Origin: Shinisaurus crocodilurus
Lineage: Eukaryota > Chordata > Lepidosauria > Squamata > Shinisauridae
Reading direction: 5' to 3'
NCBI GenBank assembly: GCA_021292165.1
Contig: CM037877.1
Location: forward strand, 84,847,691 to 84,911,690
DNA: 64,000 nt
Below are positions 34,049-45,069 of this stretch, piece by piece (positions within the stretch are counted from its first letter, which is position 1; every line of letters starts with the position of its first letter). The notes under the pieces are model-generated. The model ran no database searches, had not been told where the DNA came from, and saw nothing but the letters and a program-made list of their open reading frames with translations. The position numbers and the translations under genes are program-made.

Positions 34049-34941
34049 CAGGGATGTTGAAGAGTCCTTGGTCCCGAGTCCCGAGTCGAGTCCCGAGTCT
34101 TTGGACCCGAGTCTAGAGTCGAGTCTAGAGTCTGAGGTCCAAAATGGTGACTCGAGTCGAGTCCCGAGTCACTCCCAAAGCGGCGGCCCATGGAGGGAGC
34201 GGGAGGGTCTCCGCGAGAGGAAGAAGAGCTGCCCTTCCTTCCGCAGAGACCCTCCTGCTCCCTCCACGGGCCGCTGCCGCCGCCGCCGCCACTCACCGTC
34301 CTTCCCTCGTCCCTACTCCTGCCGCCGCCGGGGGCAGGGATGTATTACGAGCCCTCCCTGGGCTCGTAGTTCTCCGTGGCAGAGCGGCCCAAACTCGCTC
34401 TTCTGAGCGGCGCGGAGCATTCTCTGCGCCGCTCGAGTCGCTGCCGCTTCGACGCCTCACCTCGCCACCGCCCCGCTGCCGCCCTCACCTCACTGCCGCC
34501 GCCCTCACCTCCGCCGCTGCCGCCCTCACCTCGCCGCCGCCGCCCTCACCTCGCCGCCGCCCTCGCCTCTGCCGCCGCCGCCCTCACCTCCTCCTCCTCC
34601 GCCGCCGCCGCCATCGCCATCGCCATCGCACACAGAACGCCGCGTCACGCCGCCAGCGCCGTCGCTCTGTTTTTGGCGGGGTTGCTGTGGTTCCAAAAAC
34701 CACAGCGACGGCACTGGCCGCGTGACGTGGCGTGCTGTATGTGATGGCGACGGCGATGGCGACGAGGTCGATGGCGGCGGCGGAGGAGGAGGAGGAGGAG
34801 GTGAGGGCGGTGGCGGCGGAGTCCTTGGGCTCGAGTCCCGAGTCGAGTCTCGAGTCCCACATAAATTATTGGGACTCGAGTCAGAGGGGGGACTCAGTCG
34901 GACTCACGAGTCGAGTCCCCAAGTCCGAGTCCCCATCCCTG
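34049..34941. mobile_element. Foldback hAT element with GAGTC/GACTC arrays (893 bp)
   Basis: Begins CAGGGATGTTGAAGAG and ends GAGTCCCCATCCCTG, flanked by exact TATTTCAG at 34041-34048 and 34942-34949. Both subterminal regions (34075-34170 and 34828-34930) are dense arrays of GAGTC/GACTC, many as the palindrome GACTCGAGTC. The centre (34588-34806) is a long inverted repeat whose axis lies near 34684. The CpG-rich segment 34334-34430 resembles 12799-12890. Open frames on both strands are compositional; no transposase seen. Confidence 0.9.
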
Positions 34942-36439
34942 TATTTCAGTGTACAAAAAAGTATGTGGTACACTCTTCTGTTGGCTCTACAGTTTCAGAC
35001 TGCAGATAGGTGTTTTGAATGCTGCCTTACCACAAACACTTACTGTGTATGGAAAGGTAGTATGTAAGACTAATTAGCATGTCAGGCTTAAATACGTCTT
35101 CCTCATGAGCAAACTTTTCATGTCAAGGAGTTCTTTTCTTTTTTTCCTTTATTATTATTATTTTTTTGTTAAACATAGGAGATCATGTATTTGAATGTTT
35201 TTCTGTCTGCAATCTGAAACAGTACACATCCCCAGGAATGTGTATCACATGTTTTTCAGCATGTTTGAATGTTGCATCAAAAACAGGCCATCAGAGTGGG
35301 GAGCCACTGCATTTTGGCTTGCAGTGGGGCTTGGGGGCTGGATCTCATTACAATTGCAAGCATACCAACTGAACAGTCATGAAGACAATTGGGACCTTAG
35401 CTCATAATGCTAAGAATTGTTACCTTAGCGCAGCAGCAGATTGTAACACATGAGTACTTAAGATGGAGCAGCATAACAATACATTGCAAAATGTGTGTGT
35501 TCTTTATTTCACTTATATCCCACTCAAGGCAGCATAAATAGGGTTCCCAGGCAGTCATCAGAGCAGACCTGCTTCGTATAAGCAAGGTTCGCTTATGATA
35601 TGCCTTCAGATTGCTATTTATTATTATTACCTATATGCAGACAGGTACTCCAGTAAAATGTTTAGAACTGAGGTGTCGATCATTAAAAACAAACAAACAA
35701 AAACCAATTTACTTCTCAATGGTACTCTTAGCAAGAGTTGGGAAGAGAGAGACTGTGTTTGCCATCAGGGCTTGGATGTTTCCTCCGGTCTTGCTACACC
35801 CTCAGCCCTAGGAACCATTGTAAGGGAGTTGCTGCTACATTTGGTGTGCATGAAGGTGTGTGTGCTGTCTCCGGGACAGCTTGGAGAAGCTTTTTCCATC
35901 TTGCCTTTCTGGTACTCTGTTGCCAAGAGACAGCCAGGAGCGGAGTTAGCATTGGATAAAGGTGCATTTTCTTTGCTCAGAACATGGGACCCTGGTGACA
36001 GGAGGGTCTCTTTCTGCTGCTTTAGGGTGGGCTGCTTTTGGGGTAATGGGTTCTTTCCCTTTTTTTTGTTTTCTTGCTGTGCATTTGATTTAGATGTTAG
36101 TTCTCTTAACATGAACTGTTAAGTGAATTGATTAATATGAATATATTATATTGGTACTGGATATTGTTAACTGACATACTGGTAGGTATGTCTTTCAGTA
36201 AATTTTGATGTGTTTTAAAATGAACTGTAAATGAGTTAATGTCGTATTGTAATAGAATTATGGTGATTGTATTTGTTTGCTTTGTGGACCACTTTGAGCT
36301 CAACTCACTCACAGTAACCCAGAGTTTAAAAATCCTCTGGGTTGTTGTGATGTGCAAACCCTCCCATTAGGTGCCAGGTAGGCCTCTCTGGAGTGAAATT
36401 TCCAGTGCTGGGGGCACCTGAAAGAGGGCCTCAGATTAT
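34942..36439. other. Non-coding stretch
   Basis: The one longer open frame (35595-36122, 175 codons) has no recognisable domain, no splice context and average composition; I regard it as chance. No element ends seen. Confidence 0.45.
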
Positions 36440-36680
36440 GACTTCAGCACATGGGCAGGGTGATGTGGGAGCAGGTGTTCCTTTAAGTACTCTGGTCACA
36501 AGCCATGCAGGGCTTTCTAGGTAAGCACTAGCAATTTGAATTGTGGCCAGAAATGAATTGGTAACCAGTGAAGGTGTTTAAAAATCAGTAGGAGCGTCCC
36601 AACTATTGGCCTTGGTAAAAAGCCTTACACCTGTATTTTGAATTAGCTGATAGGCAATGCATTACAGAAATAGTTGAATT
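36440..36680 (+). repeat. Old interspersed repeat, relative of 1-240
   Basis: 'gcagggctttctaggtaagc' and 'gaattggtaaccagtgaagg' parallel the phrases in 1-240. Family not named. Confidence 0.5.
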
Positions 36681-38040
36681 TATGTTTGAATGTATTATTT
36701 CCACAAACACATGGAAATAAAGGTGTGCTCAGTTCTACAATTAAATTCTGTATATTATGCAATTAAGACCATAGCTGTAGTTTATGATGTTCATAGTATG
36801 ATGAGTAATTAAAAATCTGAGCAACATATTTTTGCTAGGAATCCAAAAAGTATATCACTTTTTACAGTAAATGATATTTGGCATGTCAAACTTATGAGTA
36901 ATAAGTGTTATTACTGATTTAATTTAGAAAGGGGACTCTCTCTCTTGTAATTACCATACTATTTTTGTTTTCTATGCAACCAATTTCAAACCAATTCAAA
37001 CATATAGAAAACTGTTCATAGCCTCTGTGAAATCAATATTCACATTTGTTTCCTTCATACCCTCCTTGAAAATGCCTGCCAATAAACTGTCATTTGAAGT
37101 CCATATAACTGCCAGTTACACAATTCTCTGCCTAACATTCTCTCTTTCCCTCTTGGGCACCATTTTTTTGGTGGAAAGATGGGCTATAAATAAATAAATA
37201 GATCCAAGTAGGGTATTTTTGCCATTATTGTATCATACACTTTGATAACCTTGTTTTAATAGTAGAAAAAATATATTGAGGTTTGGACCAAAGCATTTAC
37301 ATTATGTAAAACATTTATCTAGTTGATAACAGGATGATAGTTTATAGGTAGGAGAACTTTTGAGGGGTTTATAGTAGGAAGGAACCAAAATGTTGTCTAT
37401 GTGCTCTTCACATCCTGGTGATGTTCCACCAATAGTATTTGTAGCATTCCCTGAAAGCAGTCACCACTTGACATATCAGTAAAAAAGTGAACGCCTTGAA
37501 CGTGCATTGGTTCAACCGTATTTCCCTGATTCAAAATCCTCAACTGAGATTTCTCTTGTACCCTAAGCCTGTCTACTTGTATAATAAGAAACAAGGTTTT
37601 CCATTTCCCTTCAGTAGAATGGTGGCTGCTTTGTGCAGGAAGAGTTCAGATGTCCTACTTTGCTTTTTGACATATAGACCTGGATCCAAAGAACCTTGAG
37701 TAGAAAGAGAACAACATTTTGGTGCTGTTCTTTGAAGTCTTGCACTAGCAGATGACTTTCATGCATTGTCGCAATGTTTGTGGGGTTGCACTGCAGTATG
37801 AGAAACATGGTAAGATACAAGCCCTTGGGTACAAACTCTAGTAGTGGGCCGTAAAAAGGTCTTTGAAAGGATTTGTTCAAAGTCTTGCCAGAGAATATGT
37901 GCAAATGGAATAACTTCTCTGGATTTGGAATGTTTTTTTCCACACAATTCTCTTTGGCTAAGTCAGAACAGCCCTTCTGTGAGTAGAAGAGCTTTTCTGC
38001 TAGCCACTGTTGGATATCTGGGAATTTTTAAAATGTAGAC
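36681..38040. other. Non-coding stretch
   Basis: About 37160-37200 is an L2/SINE-type tail ('ggtggaaagatgggctataa' then AAAT repeats). Otherwise AT-rich and featureless. Confidence 0.45.
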
Positions 38041-38304
38041 TGTGAAAAAGGACCAAAGCTGGTCCTTTGCGCGGGTCTGGGTCCCAAGGGGTTAACCGGA
38101 GCAAGGTTAGCCCTTTACGTGCGGTCCGCGGCACTTAGGCAAAAGCCGCAGCCAATTTTAACGCTAGGACAGTGAAGGAGGCAGTTTTATGATTGGGAGC
38201 CACTACAGTGTTTATAGGTAAACAGAGTTTCATTGAGCGTATCAAAACATACACAAAGGCAGCATGCAAAGTACGCGCCTGCAATGGACATGGGTATAGA
38301 GTGA
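38041..38304. repeat. Unidentified GC-richer sequence flanking the DIRS element
   Basis: Composition changes at 38041 and the sequence seems to resume after the DIRS element at 42691. It may be part of an older repeat or LTR into which DIRS inserted. The family was not identified. Confidence 0.35.
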
Positions 38305-38476
38305 TTCTTCTTCGTGGTCTCTGTGCATCACACATATGGGCTCTGCGCGTGCGCGGAGGCCGTTTCGGAAAGTTTCTAAAGCTGAGGTAAATTTTGGGCG
38401 GGAACCCCTCCCCCCTGGCGCCCTCCTTACACGGGTTCCCGCCCTCTCCCTCAGTTCCTCTTCGACCTGCCATCGC
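38305..38476 (+). repeat. DIRS left inverted terminal repeat
   Basis: Inverted match to 42493-42650 through 'cacatatgggctctgcgcgt', 'aaattttgggcgggaacccc' and 'cgccctctccctcagttcc'. Its first 36 bases are exactly complementary to 42229-42264. Confidence 0.93.
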
Positions 38477-38608
38477 GTGTGGCTGTTCTATCGAGAGGTT
38501 CTGGAATTCTAGTCTTAGAATTCAGCTAGGTAACTACTGTTTTTCAAGGATTCTTCAATCTTCAACTTCCCCCCCCGCTCGTCGTGGGATCACCAACTTC
38601 TACCGATT

Positions 38609-39275
38609 ATGGCTCCAAAAGCCCCCTTTCGCAAATGCGTAAGGTGCGGGACGAAACTTCCTCCGGCGGACGGGCATTCGCTGTGTCTCGCCTGCCTCGG
38701 CGAGGGCCATAATGTGGACGCTTGCCATCATTGCCAAGCGTTCACAAAACAAGCGAGGAAGCACAGGGCGGACAAGTTGGCTGCCGTTCTATACAAGAGG
38801 GCTCTTCAACCGCCTGCGGAAAAGCCTATCCCTTTGGCAAGGCCTAGTACGCCGCCATCGCACACGGTCTCCTCAGCGGACGCTCAGGAAGCCTACATGG
38901 CGACTATGATATCGAAGAGCAAGGCCAAGAAAGCTCGCAGAGCACGCTTGGCTAAGGTCCTCGACATTGACCTCGGAAGCTAAGGCCAAAATTGAGAATC
39001 TGCCCTTCGACGGAGTCGGCCTCTTTAATGATAAAACGGACGACTCTCTCAACGTGGTTCAGAAAGCCCGGGTGAATGCGAGGAAGATGGGTCTCCTTCT
39101 ACAACCATCCTCTAAGCCATTCAGACGCCGCAGGTGGGCTCCATATCCGCCCCCGATAGCTCCGACCCAGCAGGGACAACAGCAGCAGCAGTGGCAGGAC
39201 AGTCGTTCTCGTCCACAGCAGCCCCGGGCACCGAACCGTCAGTACCAGCCGCAACGGTACCGGGGCTCCCGGTAA
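38609..39275 (+). pseudogene. DIRS gag-like ORF1, internally deleted
   Basis: The first frame (38609-38983, 124 codons) starts MAPKAPFRKCVRCG and carries a cysteine/histidine cluster KCVRCG...CLACLGEGHNVDACHHC, typical of the DIRS ORF1 N-terminus. The second frame (to 39275) has ENLPFDGVGLFNDKTDDSLN, a phrase from the C-terminal half of such proteins, and ends in a Q/P/R-rich tail. The middle, several hundred residues in related elements as I recall, is missing, with the join near 38976-38990 and a change of frame. Gag would package the element RNA. It overlaps the start of the RT frame. The start codon was chosen because the Cys cluster follows at once. Confidence 0.8.
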
Positions 39276-41203
39276 AGGAGGCGACTTTCAAAGACGACGA
39301 GTTTGACGCGACCCAAGGCACGACCGACATCTCTGCTCCGATCCTTCCAGCTCGACCTCAGTTTGGAACCCGACTATCCCTCTTCCTACCATCATGGAAG
39401 AAAATTACCACCGATCGTTGGGTTCTGGACATTATTCGGCATGGGTACAGGATCGAGTTCGATTCTCTCCCACCTTTTCTTGGCATCCGCACCACGCAGC
39501 CATCCCATACGCTGCGGGAGGAGGCCGATTCCTTGTTACTCAAGGGGGCCATCGAGATGGTCCCTCCACACCTGGCACAGGACGGCCTTTACTCCAGGTA
39601 TTTCATGGTGTCAAAGAAGGATGGAGGACTCCGACCGATCCTGGACCTACATTCAGTGAACTTCTACGTTCCACCCAAGAAGTTCAGGATGGTCACTCTT
39701 CAATCGATCTTGCCTCTCCTCCGCAAGACCGACTGGTTTGCATCCATCGATCTCCAAGATGCCTACTTCCACATAGGGATCCATCGAGACAGCCAGAAAT
39801 ACCTGAGGTTCAAGATCGGATCCGATACTTACCAGTTCAAGGTACTTCCATTTGGACTTTCGACGGCACCGAGGGTGTTTACCAAGTGTATGACAGTAGT
39901 CTGCGCTGCTCTACGAACTCAAGGGGTGACGCTCTATCCTTACCTGGACGATTGGCTCATCGTTGCACCGTCTGCTCAGGAACTTTGGAGCGCCCTCTGC
40001 CTGACTACCGACACTTTGGACACGCTCGGACTCTGCCTCAACGAAAAGAAGTCCACTCTCTTTCCAACTCAAAGGATCCAATTCATCGGAGCATTCTTAG
40101 ACGCTACTGTCGGTCGCGCCTTTCTACCGAAAGACAGAACTCTCAAAATACTTACCCTCGCCTCGAAACTGCAAAAGGCGACGTCATGCACAGCCCATTC
40201 GATCCAACGGCTCCTCGGTCTCATGGCTTCATCCATATCGGTCGTTCCACTCGCTCGACTTCGTATGCGCCAGCTCCAAAACTGGTTCATAAGATCGTTC
40301 AATTCCGAGATGAATGCCCATCGAACGCGACTAACTATTCCGTCCAGCATAAGACAGTCTCTTCGCTGGTGGATGAGCCGCTCCAATCTGACAAAAGGGC
40401 TACCCTTCCAACCCGTCACGCCTTCACTCACGCTGACGATGGATGCTTCTCTCCTGGGCTGGGGAGCTCACTGCGGGTATCACACAGCACAAGGCCAGTG
40501 GGGCCCGCAAGATCGAGAAAGGCACATCAGCGTTCTCGAGCTCAAAGCAGTGTGGAACTCGATGAAATCCCTCGAATCTATACTTGCTGCGAGACATCTG
40601 CAGGTGGTCACAGACAATACTACAGTTGTGGCCTACCTGAACAAGGAAGGCGGCACCCGCTCGCTACGGCTGACGAACCTAACCCTCCGTATATTCGACT
40701 GGATGATCCCTCGTCATATATCAGTGAGAGCCATCCATATTGCTGGGAAGGACAATACACTGGCAGATGCCCTCAGCAGGATGACTCTCACAAGTGGCAA
40801 CTCGACGTTCGAATTCGGCAGTCCCTTTTTCACCTGTGGGGAACCCCAACCGTGGATCTATTCGCCACTGCAGCCAATACAGCTTGCCACACTTTCTGCA
40901 GCAGAGTGGGACACGACAACGCATCGATCGGGGACGCATTCCTAATAACTTGGTCAGGGACTCTGTTTTATATATTCCCACCGATTCCTTCCGTTGTTGA
41001 CCAAAGTCGTCTCGAAAATCCAGTCCGAGGGCACGAACTGCATCCTAGTGACTCCATGGTGGCCGAGGCAGGCCTGGTTTGCGCCACTCCGACTATCCAA
41101 GGGAGAGTATCGCTACCTACTGAACACGACAACGATACTTTCTCAAGCTCGAGGCGCGCTACTACACCCGAATCCGTCCATCCTGAAACTCACAGCCTGG
41201 TGA
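39134..41203 (+). pseudogene. DIRS ORF2: reverse transcriptase, RNase H, Dam-like region
   Basis: Makes the DNA copy of the element. The first 550 codons are intact: RT palm motif SIDLQDAYFHI (about residue 204), the catalytic YLDD in YPYLDDWLIV (39941-39952, residue 270), then RNase H with TMDASLLGWGAH, ELKAVW, TDNTTVVAYL and ADALSR (to about 40784). The frame then slips by one base; the conserved stretch WGTPTVDLFAT...FPPIP reads in another frame (about 40790-40985). A second one-base slip restores the original frame for LLTKVV...LTAW and a stop at 41203. That last region is the Dam-like methyltransferase region of DIRS elements. The intact open part runs on to 40945 only as a chance continuation. 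The N-terminal start at 39134 is the first ATG and may overextend. Confidence 0.88.
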
Positions 41204-42185
41204 ATTTGATACCGAGCACTCTCCCTTCTGAGATCAGGCTCGTACTGCAGGAAGCTTGGAAACCATCCACTAGAGCTTCATATGCCAGGAAATGGAAAGC
41301 CTTCTGTGACTACCTCGGTCAGATTGAAGTGCCCTACTCTAGCGCTCCTATCCAGACGAGCTCGTTAAGGGTCTATTTGGCTGCCTTGTCAGCTTGCCAT
41401 AATGGTCAAGATGGATTCACTTTGTTTTCGAACCCGCTAGTCAAGCGTTTCATGAGAGGATTAAAAAATATGACCCCTTCATTTAAGCCAGTCACTCCGG
41501 CTTGGGACCTACAGTTGGTTCTACAGGTACTCATGGCTAAGCCATTCGAGCCAATGGCGACAACAGATCTTCGCTTAGTAACTTTTAAGACTGTATTTCT
41601 TGTTGCAATCACCTCTGCTCGCAGAGCATCAGAGCTGGCAGTTCTAAGGGTGGATCCACCGTACCTCAGTTTCCACAAGGAAAAGGCGGTGTTGCGTCCA
41701 GATTTGGCCTTCCTTCCTAAGGTCGTGTCTGCCTTCCATCTAAATCAAGACATTATATTACCAGCATTTTTTCAAAGTCCGTCGTCTCCATTGGAACATC
41801 AGCTGCACATGTTGGACGTACGAAGGGCTCTATTGTTCCACAAGTCCCGTACTGAGTCCATTAGGAAGTCTCCCCGTCTTTTTGTTTGTTACGGTGGACA
41901 CTCCAAGGGCTTGCCGGTCTCGAGCCAGCGATTATCTTCCTGGTGACCTGTATCGAGCTGGCTTACGAACTCAAAAGACAGCTATTGCCGGGTTCGGTAC
42001 GGGCTCACTCTACCAGAGCTGTATCAACCTCGACGGCTTTTGCAAGGGGCGTCTCGATCACGGAGGTTTGTAAGGCGGCTACATGGTCCACGCCTTCAAC
42101 GTTCGTGACGCACTACCAGGTCGATGTTCGATCCCAGAGGGACAATGCATTTGGCAGAGCTGTCCTTTCCTCGGTCCTACAATAA
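41160..42185 (+). pseudogene. DIRS tyrosine recombinase, frameshifted
   Basis: Inserts the circular DNA copy into the genome. Reads TLPSEIRLVLQEAWKPSTRA at the start, overlapping the end of ORF2 in another frame, as DIRS recombinase genes usually do. Catalytic residues: first arginine in TSARRASEL (41620-41625), then HSTR (His 42006, Arg 42015), ATWSTPSTF (Trp at 42084), and the nucleophile tyrosine in VTHYQV (42114-42116). A missing base just after the codon at 41939-41941 brings in a stop and moves the last 80 codons to another frame. All catalytic positions survive across the two frames. The stop at the end is 42183-42185. Confidence 0.88.
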
Positions 42186-42228
42186 TCTCAACACCGACCC
42201 TCCACCGGTAAGTCAGCTTGCTACTCTG

Positions 42229-42321
42229 CCCATATGTGTGATGCACAGAGACCACGAAGAAGAAGGACAGGTTGCTTACCTGTAACTGTGGTTCTTCGAC
42301 TGGTCATCTGTGCAGTCACAC
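42229..42321 (+). repeat. DIRS internal complementary region (ICR)
   Basis: Bases 42229-42264 are the exact complement of the left end (38305-38340). Bases 42265-42321 are the complement of the right end (42634-42690) with one mismatch. This is the template that DIRS elements are thought to use to join the two ends into a circle. Confidence 0.93.
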
Positions 42322-42492
42322 AACCCGCCCGTCCACTACGGTGTCACTGTCGAGTTCGATGATGTACTGAACCGGGACCTTTGGGCAGACGATGATCGAT
42401 ACCGTGTAACACCATCGAATTCGTATTCGGTATTGATTTATATACTGGGAAGACCCTCTTTTTTCCTATATGTTCTCCCTTAACTCTGGGAT

Positions 42493-42690
42493 TGCGATGG
42501 CGGTCTCGGGAACTGAGGGAGAGGGCGGGAACCCGTGTAAGGAAGACACCAGGGGGGAGGGGTTCCCGCCCAAAATTTACCTCAGCTTTAGAAACTTCCC
42601 GAAACGGCCTCCGCGCACGCGCAGAGCCCATATGTGTGACTGCACAGATGACCACTCGAAGAACCACAGTTACAGGTAAGCAACCTGTCC
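42493..42690 (-). repeat. DIRS right inverted terminal repeat
   Basis: Inverted match to the left repeat, but about 25 bases longer at the outer end ('taagcaacctgtcc' side). An extension on one terminal repeat is known from the founding DIRS-1 element. Confidence 0.9.
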
Positions 42691-44276
42691 ATCACAGCAA
42701 CAGTACACACAAAGTTTACCTGGAATGACCCTGATTCCTCGACAGCTGAGTAGCTCAGCGGCTAGGTGAATTCAGCTGATTTCACCGGGAGCTGCCTGGG
42801 GCTGGATCCTGAGGTCAGACTGAAGCCCTAGACCTCCGCGCAGCTTGCTGCCCACGACCAACAACCTTTTCCCGCCACAAGTCCCTTCTTTTATCCCTTC
42901 TTCTTGGCTCCCTCCTCTCTCCTGCGCCCCCCTCCCCTCCTGACCTGTTTCTCTGTGTACTTTAGGGTGCTTAGGAGTACTTGCCATTTCTTTGTGGCCA
43001 CTAGGCATCTTGGCGCCCTTCTCCTGTTTGGAATGTTTCACAGCTCATTTGGCTGCCAAGGGAGGGGAAGTGGCCTGGGGGTATGCGTGTGTGTTCTATT
43101 GTGAGCAAGTGCGGTATCAGGTGAAAGGTGGGGGTCTGTGTGGTCTGTGTGTACCTGCCCTGGCTGGCTTTCCCTTCACATAGACCAGTCTATAAATACT
43201 ATAAAGAAAAAACAACAACAAGCCACTGTTTGGTGCAAGTGTGGAACAACACATCGTGTGATATGAAACACAAACTACTGTTGGGTACCTTAAGTGACCA
43301 ACTATCAGAATATAATTACTTAATTCCAGAATAGTTTTCCAACACTGTATGAATGGACTTTGGTTTATGCAGCAGAATTTCCCATTCTTCTCCTTCCCCC
43401 CATCCCCCAACCCCCGGGAGCAGATTTAGTGGGGTTGCAGGGTAAGGGGAAATCAGTTCCACTGATGGATGATGTTCCATTGGCAGACAGTCACTTTTGG
43501 ATACAACCCAAAATGAATTACAACTACTATGTAGCTGGGGATTCACAAATGGGATGAGTTTTGAGGAGGAATTTGAAGGAGGGACAGAGGTAAACTGTTC
43601 CCCTCTTTTTTCTTATAATTTGAATTGAAATGGGTTTTTGAAGATGAGTGAACTTCTTGTGGGGGGAGGCTGTTTTTGTAAACCTAAATGTCATGTGTGT
43701 CGTCTTCTGCTTTATGTGTTGGAAATGAAACATCCTGCTCTTCCTCCAAAGCATGTTTGTTTGTTTCCAGAAGAATCTGTAGATAAACAAAGAACACTGT
43801 AGATGCCAAACCACCTGCCACCGAGTTATATACAGTGAGAATGCAGCCGCTACTGTTACATATTTCTACTACCACCTATCTCTGTATTTAGCAAAGGGTG
43901 ATAGCTCCATAATTCATGGTTCTATGCTGGTAAATGATAATGTAGGCCACTATACATATTTCTAGTGCACAGTTCTTTGGTATTTTGAATACTTTATGGT
44001 GGCATTTGCAGAATTACACAGTGGAGACAAATGTCAAAAATTATAAATAGTTCTTATTGCCAACCAGTGCTTTTATTCTGTTTAGGTGACAAACTAAGAT
44101 GTTTTAACTGATTTACAAGTTTTGAAACATGTTTCTCTGACTTCTTTGAAGAAGAAAAAATCGTAGTGCGAACATCCACGTGGCCTTTCGCTGTTTCGGT
44201 ATTTTCCTCATAAAGTGAATTGTCTGTGCTTGGGAGGAAAGTAAGTATGTGTCCTGAGAAATTGGTAACCCTTGTA
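42691..44276. other. Non-coding stretch after DIRS
   Basis: 'gctgagtagctcagcggcta' at 42746-42765 looks like a decayed tRNA-type SINE head but lacks a clear B box. No gene recognised; the remainder is unremarkable. Confidence 0.4.
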
Positions 44277-44529
44277 CAGTAATACCTTGGATTGCAAACA
44301 TAATTCGTTCCGGAACCATGCTTGTAATCCAAAACACTCTTATATCAAAGCGAGTCTCTGGCGGGCGTGAGCGGGGCCGATTTTGGCCCGCTCAAGGCGA
44401 GCGGTTACATCCCTACACTACTTGTATTGCAAGACGTCGCTTGTTTATCAAGTCAACATTTATTTAAAAAATTTGCTTGTTTTGCAAAACGCTCTCAGAC
44501 CAAGTTACTTGCAATCCAAGGTATTACTG
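44277..44529. mobile_element. Tigger/pogo-like MITE, copy 2 (253 bp)
   Basis: Starts CAGTAATACCTTGGATTGCA and ends with its exact inverse, flanked by TA at 44275-44276 and 44530-44531. The best-preserved of the three copies; the terminal repeat is perfect over at least 21 bases. Confidence 0.92.
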
Positions 44530-44687
44530 TATTTTCTTCTCAAGCAGTGGTGATTGGAAGGTGAGGTCTTCAAAGGCAGGTATGCTATTTTCCAAGTGCT
44601 GCATACTTAGTAAAGTTCATGAATCTGGGCACTTCCTGCTTTGCTTGAAGCTACATGGACAGGTCATTGTGTAGTGATCTTAATAGT

Positions 44688-45069
44688 GGCCTAGTTCAGA
44701 TATAATAGGAAGTCATAGTTTCCTGCTATGTGAAAAAGTTGTGGTGAGCCTTGGGTTCACACGCTTCTCTCCCTACTTGACACCTGAAGTGGTGGAACTG
44801 TGATTGTTTAAACTGTAGTTAGCTAGAACAAACTAGGACCTCAAACTGTTATTTGAACCTGGTTTGTTCTCATGAACCAGAATTTTAACAAACCAGTTTC
44901 CCAGGTTTGAATGTGATAGCCAGCTGTGGTTTGTTTGAAATCAGAAGCAGATGCTTTCAGTCTCCTCTGTGAAAGAGGAGGGAAGGGGAGAGGTGAGTAT
45001 GCAAGCTCAAGATTTGCATCTGCTCATTCTTTCTGAAAAGACATGATTTCTATTATATCTGAATCAGGC
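44688..45069. mobile_element. Foldback element (382 bp)
   Basis: Left 'ggcctagttcagatataata' and right 'tattatatctgaatcaggc' are inverted with few mismatches. The interior includes 'aaccaggtttgttct'-like repeats. Superfamily not determined. Confidence 0.65.

Larger units (their letters stand above)
38305..42690 (+). mobile_element. DIRS retrotransposon, nearly complete (4386 bp)
   Basis: DIRS elements use a tyrosine recombinase instead of an integrase. All structural parts are visible: inverted terminal repeats (38305-38476 and 42493-42690), gag remnant, reverse transcriptase/RNase H, Dam-like methyltransferase region, tyrosine recombinase, and an internal complementary region (42229-42321) whose halves are the complements of the two outer ends. 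Outer ends are set by where that complementarity stops. Defects: gag internal deletion, two shifts around the methyltransferase region, one shift in the recombinase. CpG-rich and unlike its AT-rich surroundings. Confidence 0.95.

Noticed and set aside
34144..34725. Open frame of 193 codons in GC-rich DNA
   Set aside because: Low-complexity S/R/P/A-rich product, open in several frames, wholly within the foldback hAT element.
35595..36122. Open frame of 175 codons
   Set aside because: No domain, no splice context, average composition; taken as chance.
39394..40780. First half of the 850-codon frame in the DIRS element
   Set aside because: Lies out of frame over the clear RT/RNase H frame; only later parts of it (methyltransferase segment and recombinase) look real.
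42746..42850. Further tRNA-type SINE
   Set aside because: Only an A-box-like phrase; no convincing B box or matching body elsewhere in the window.
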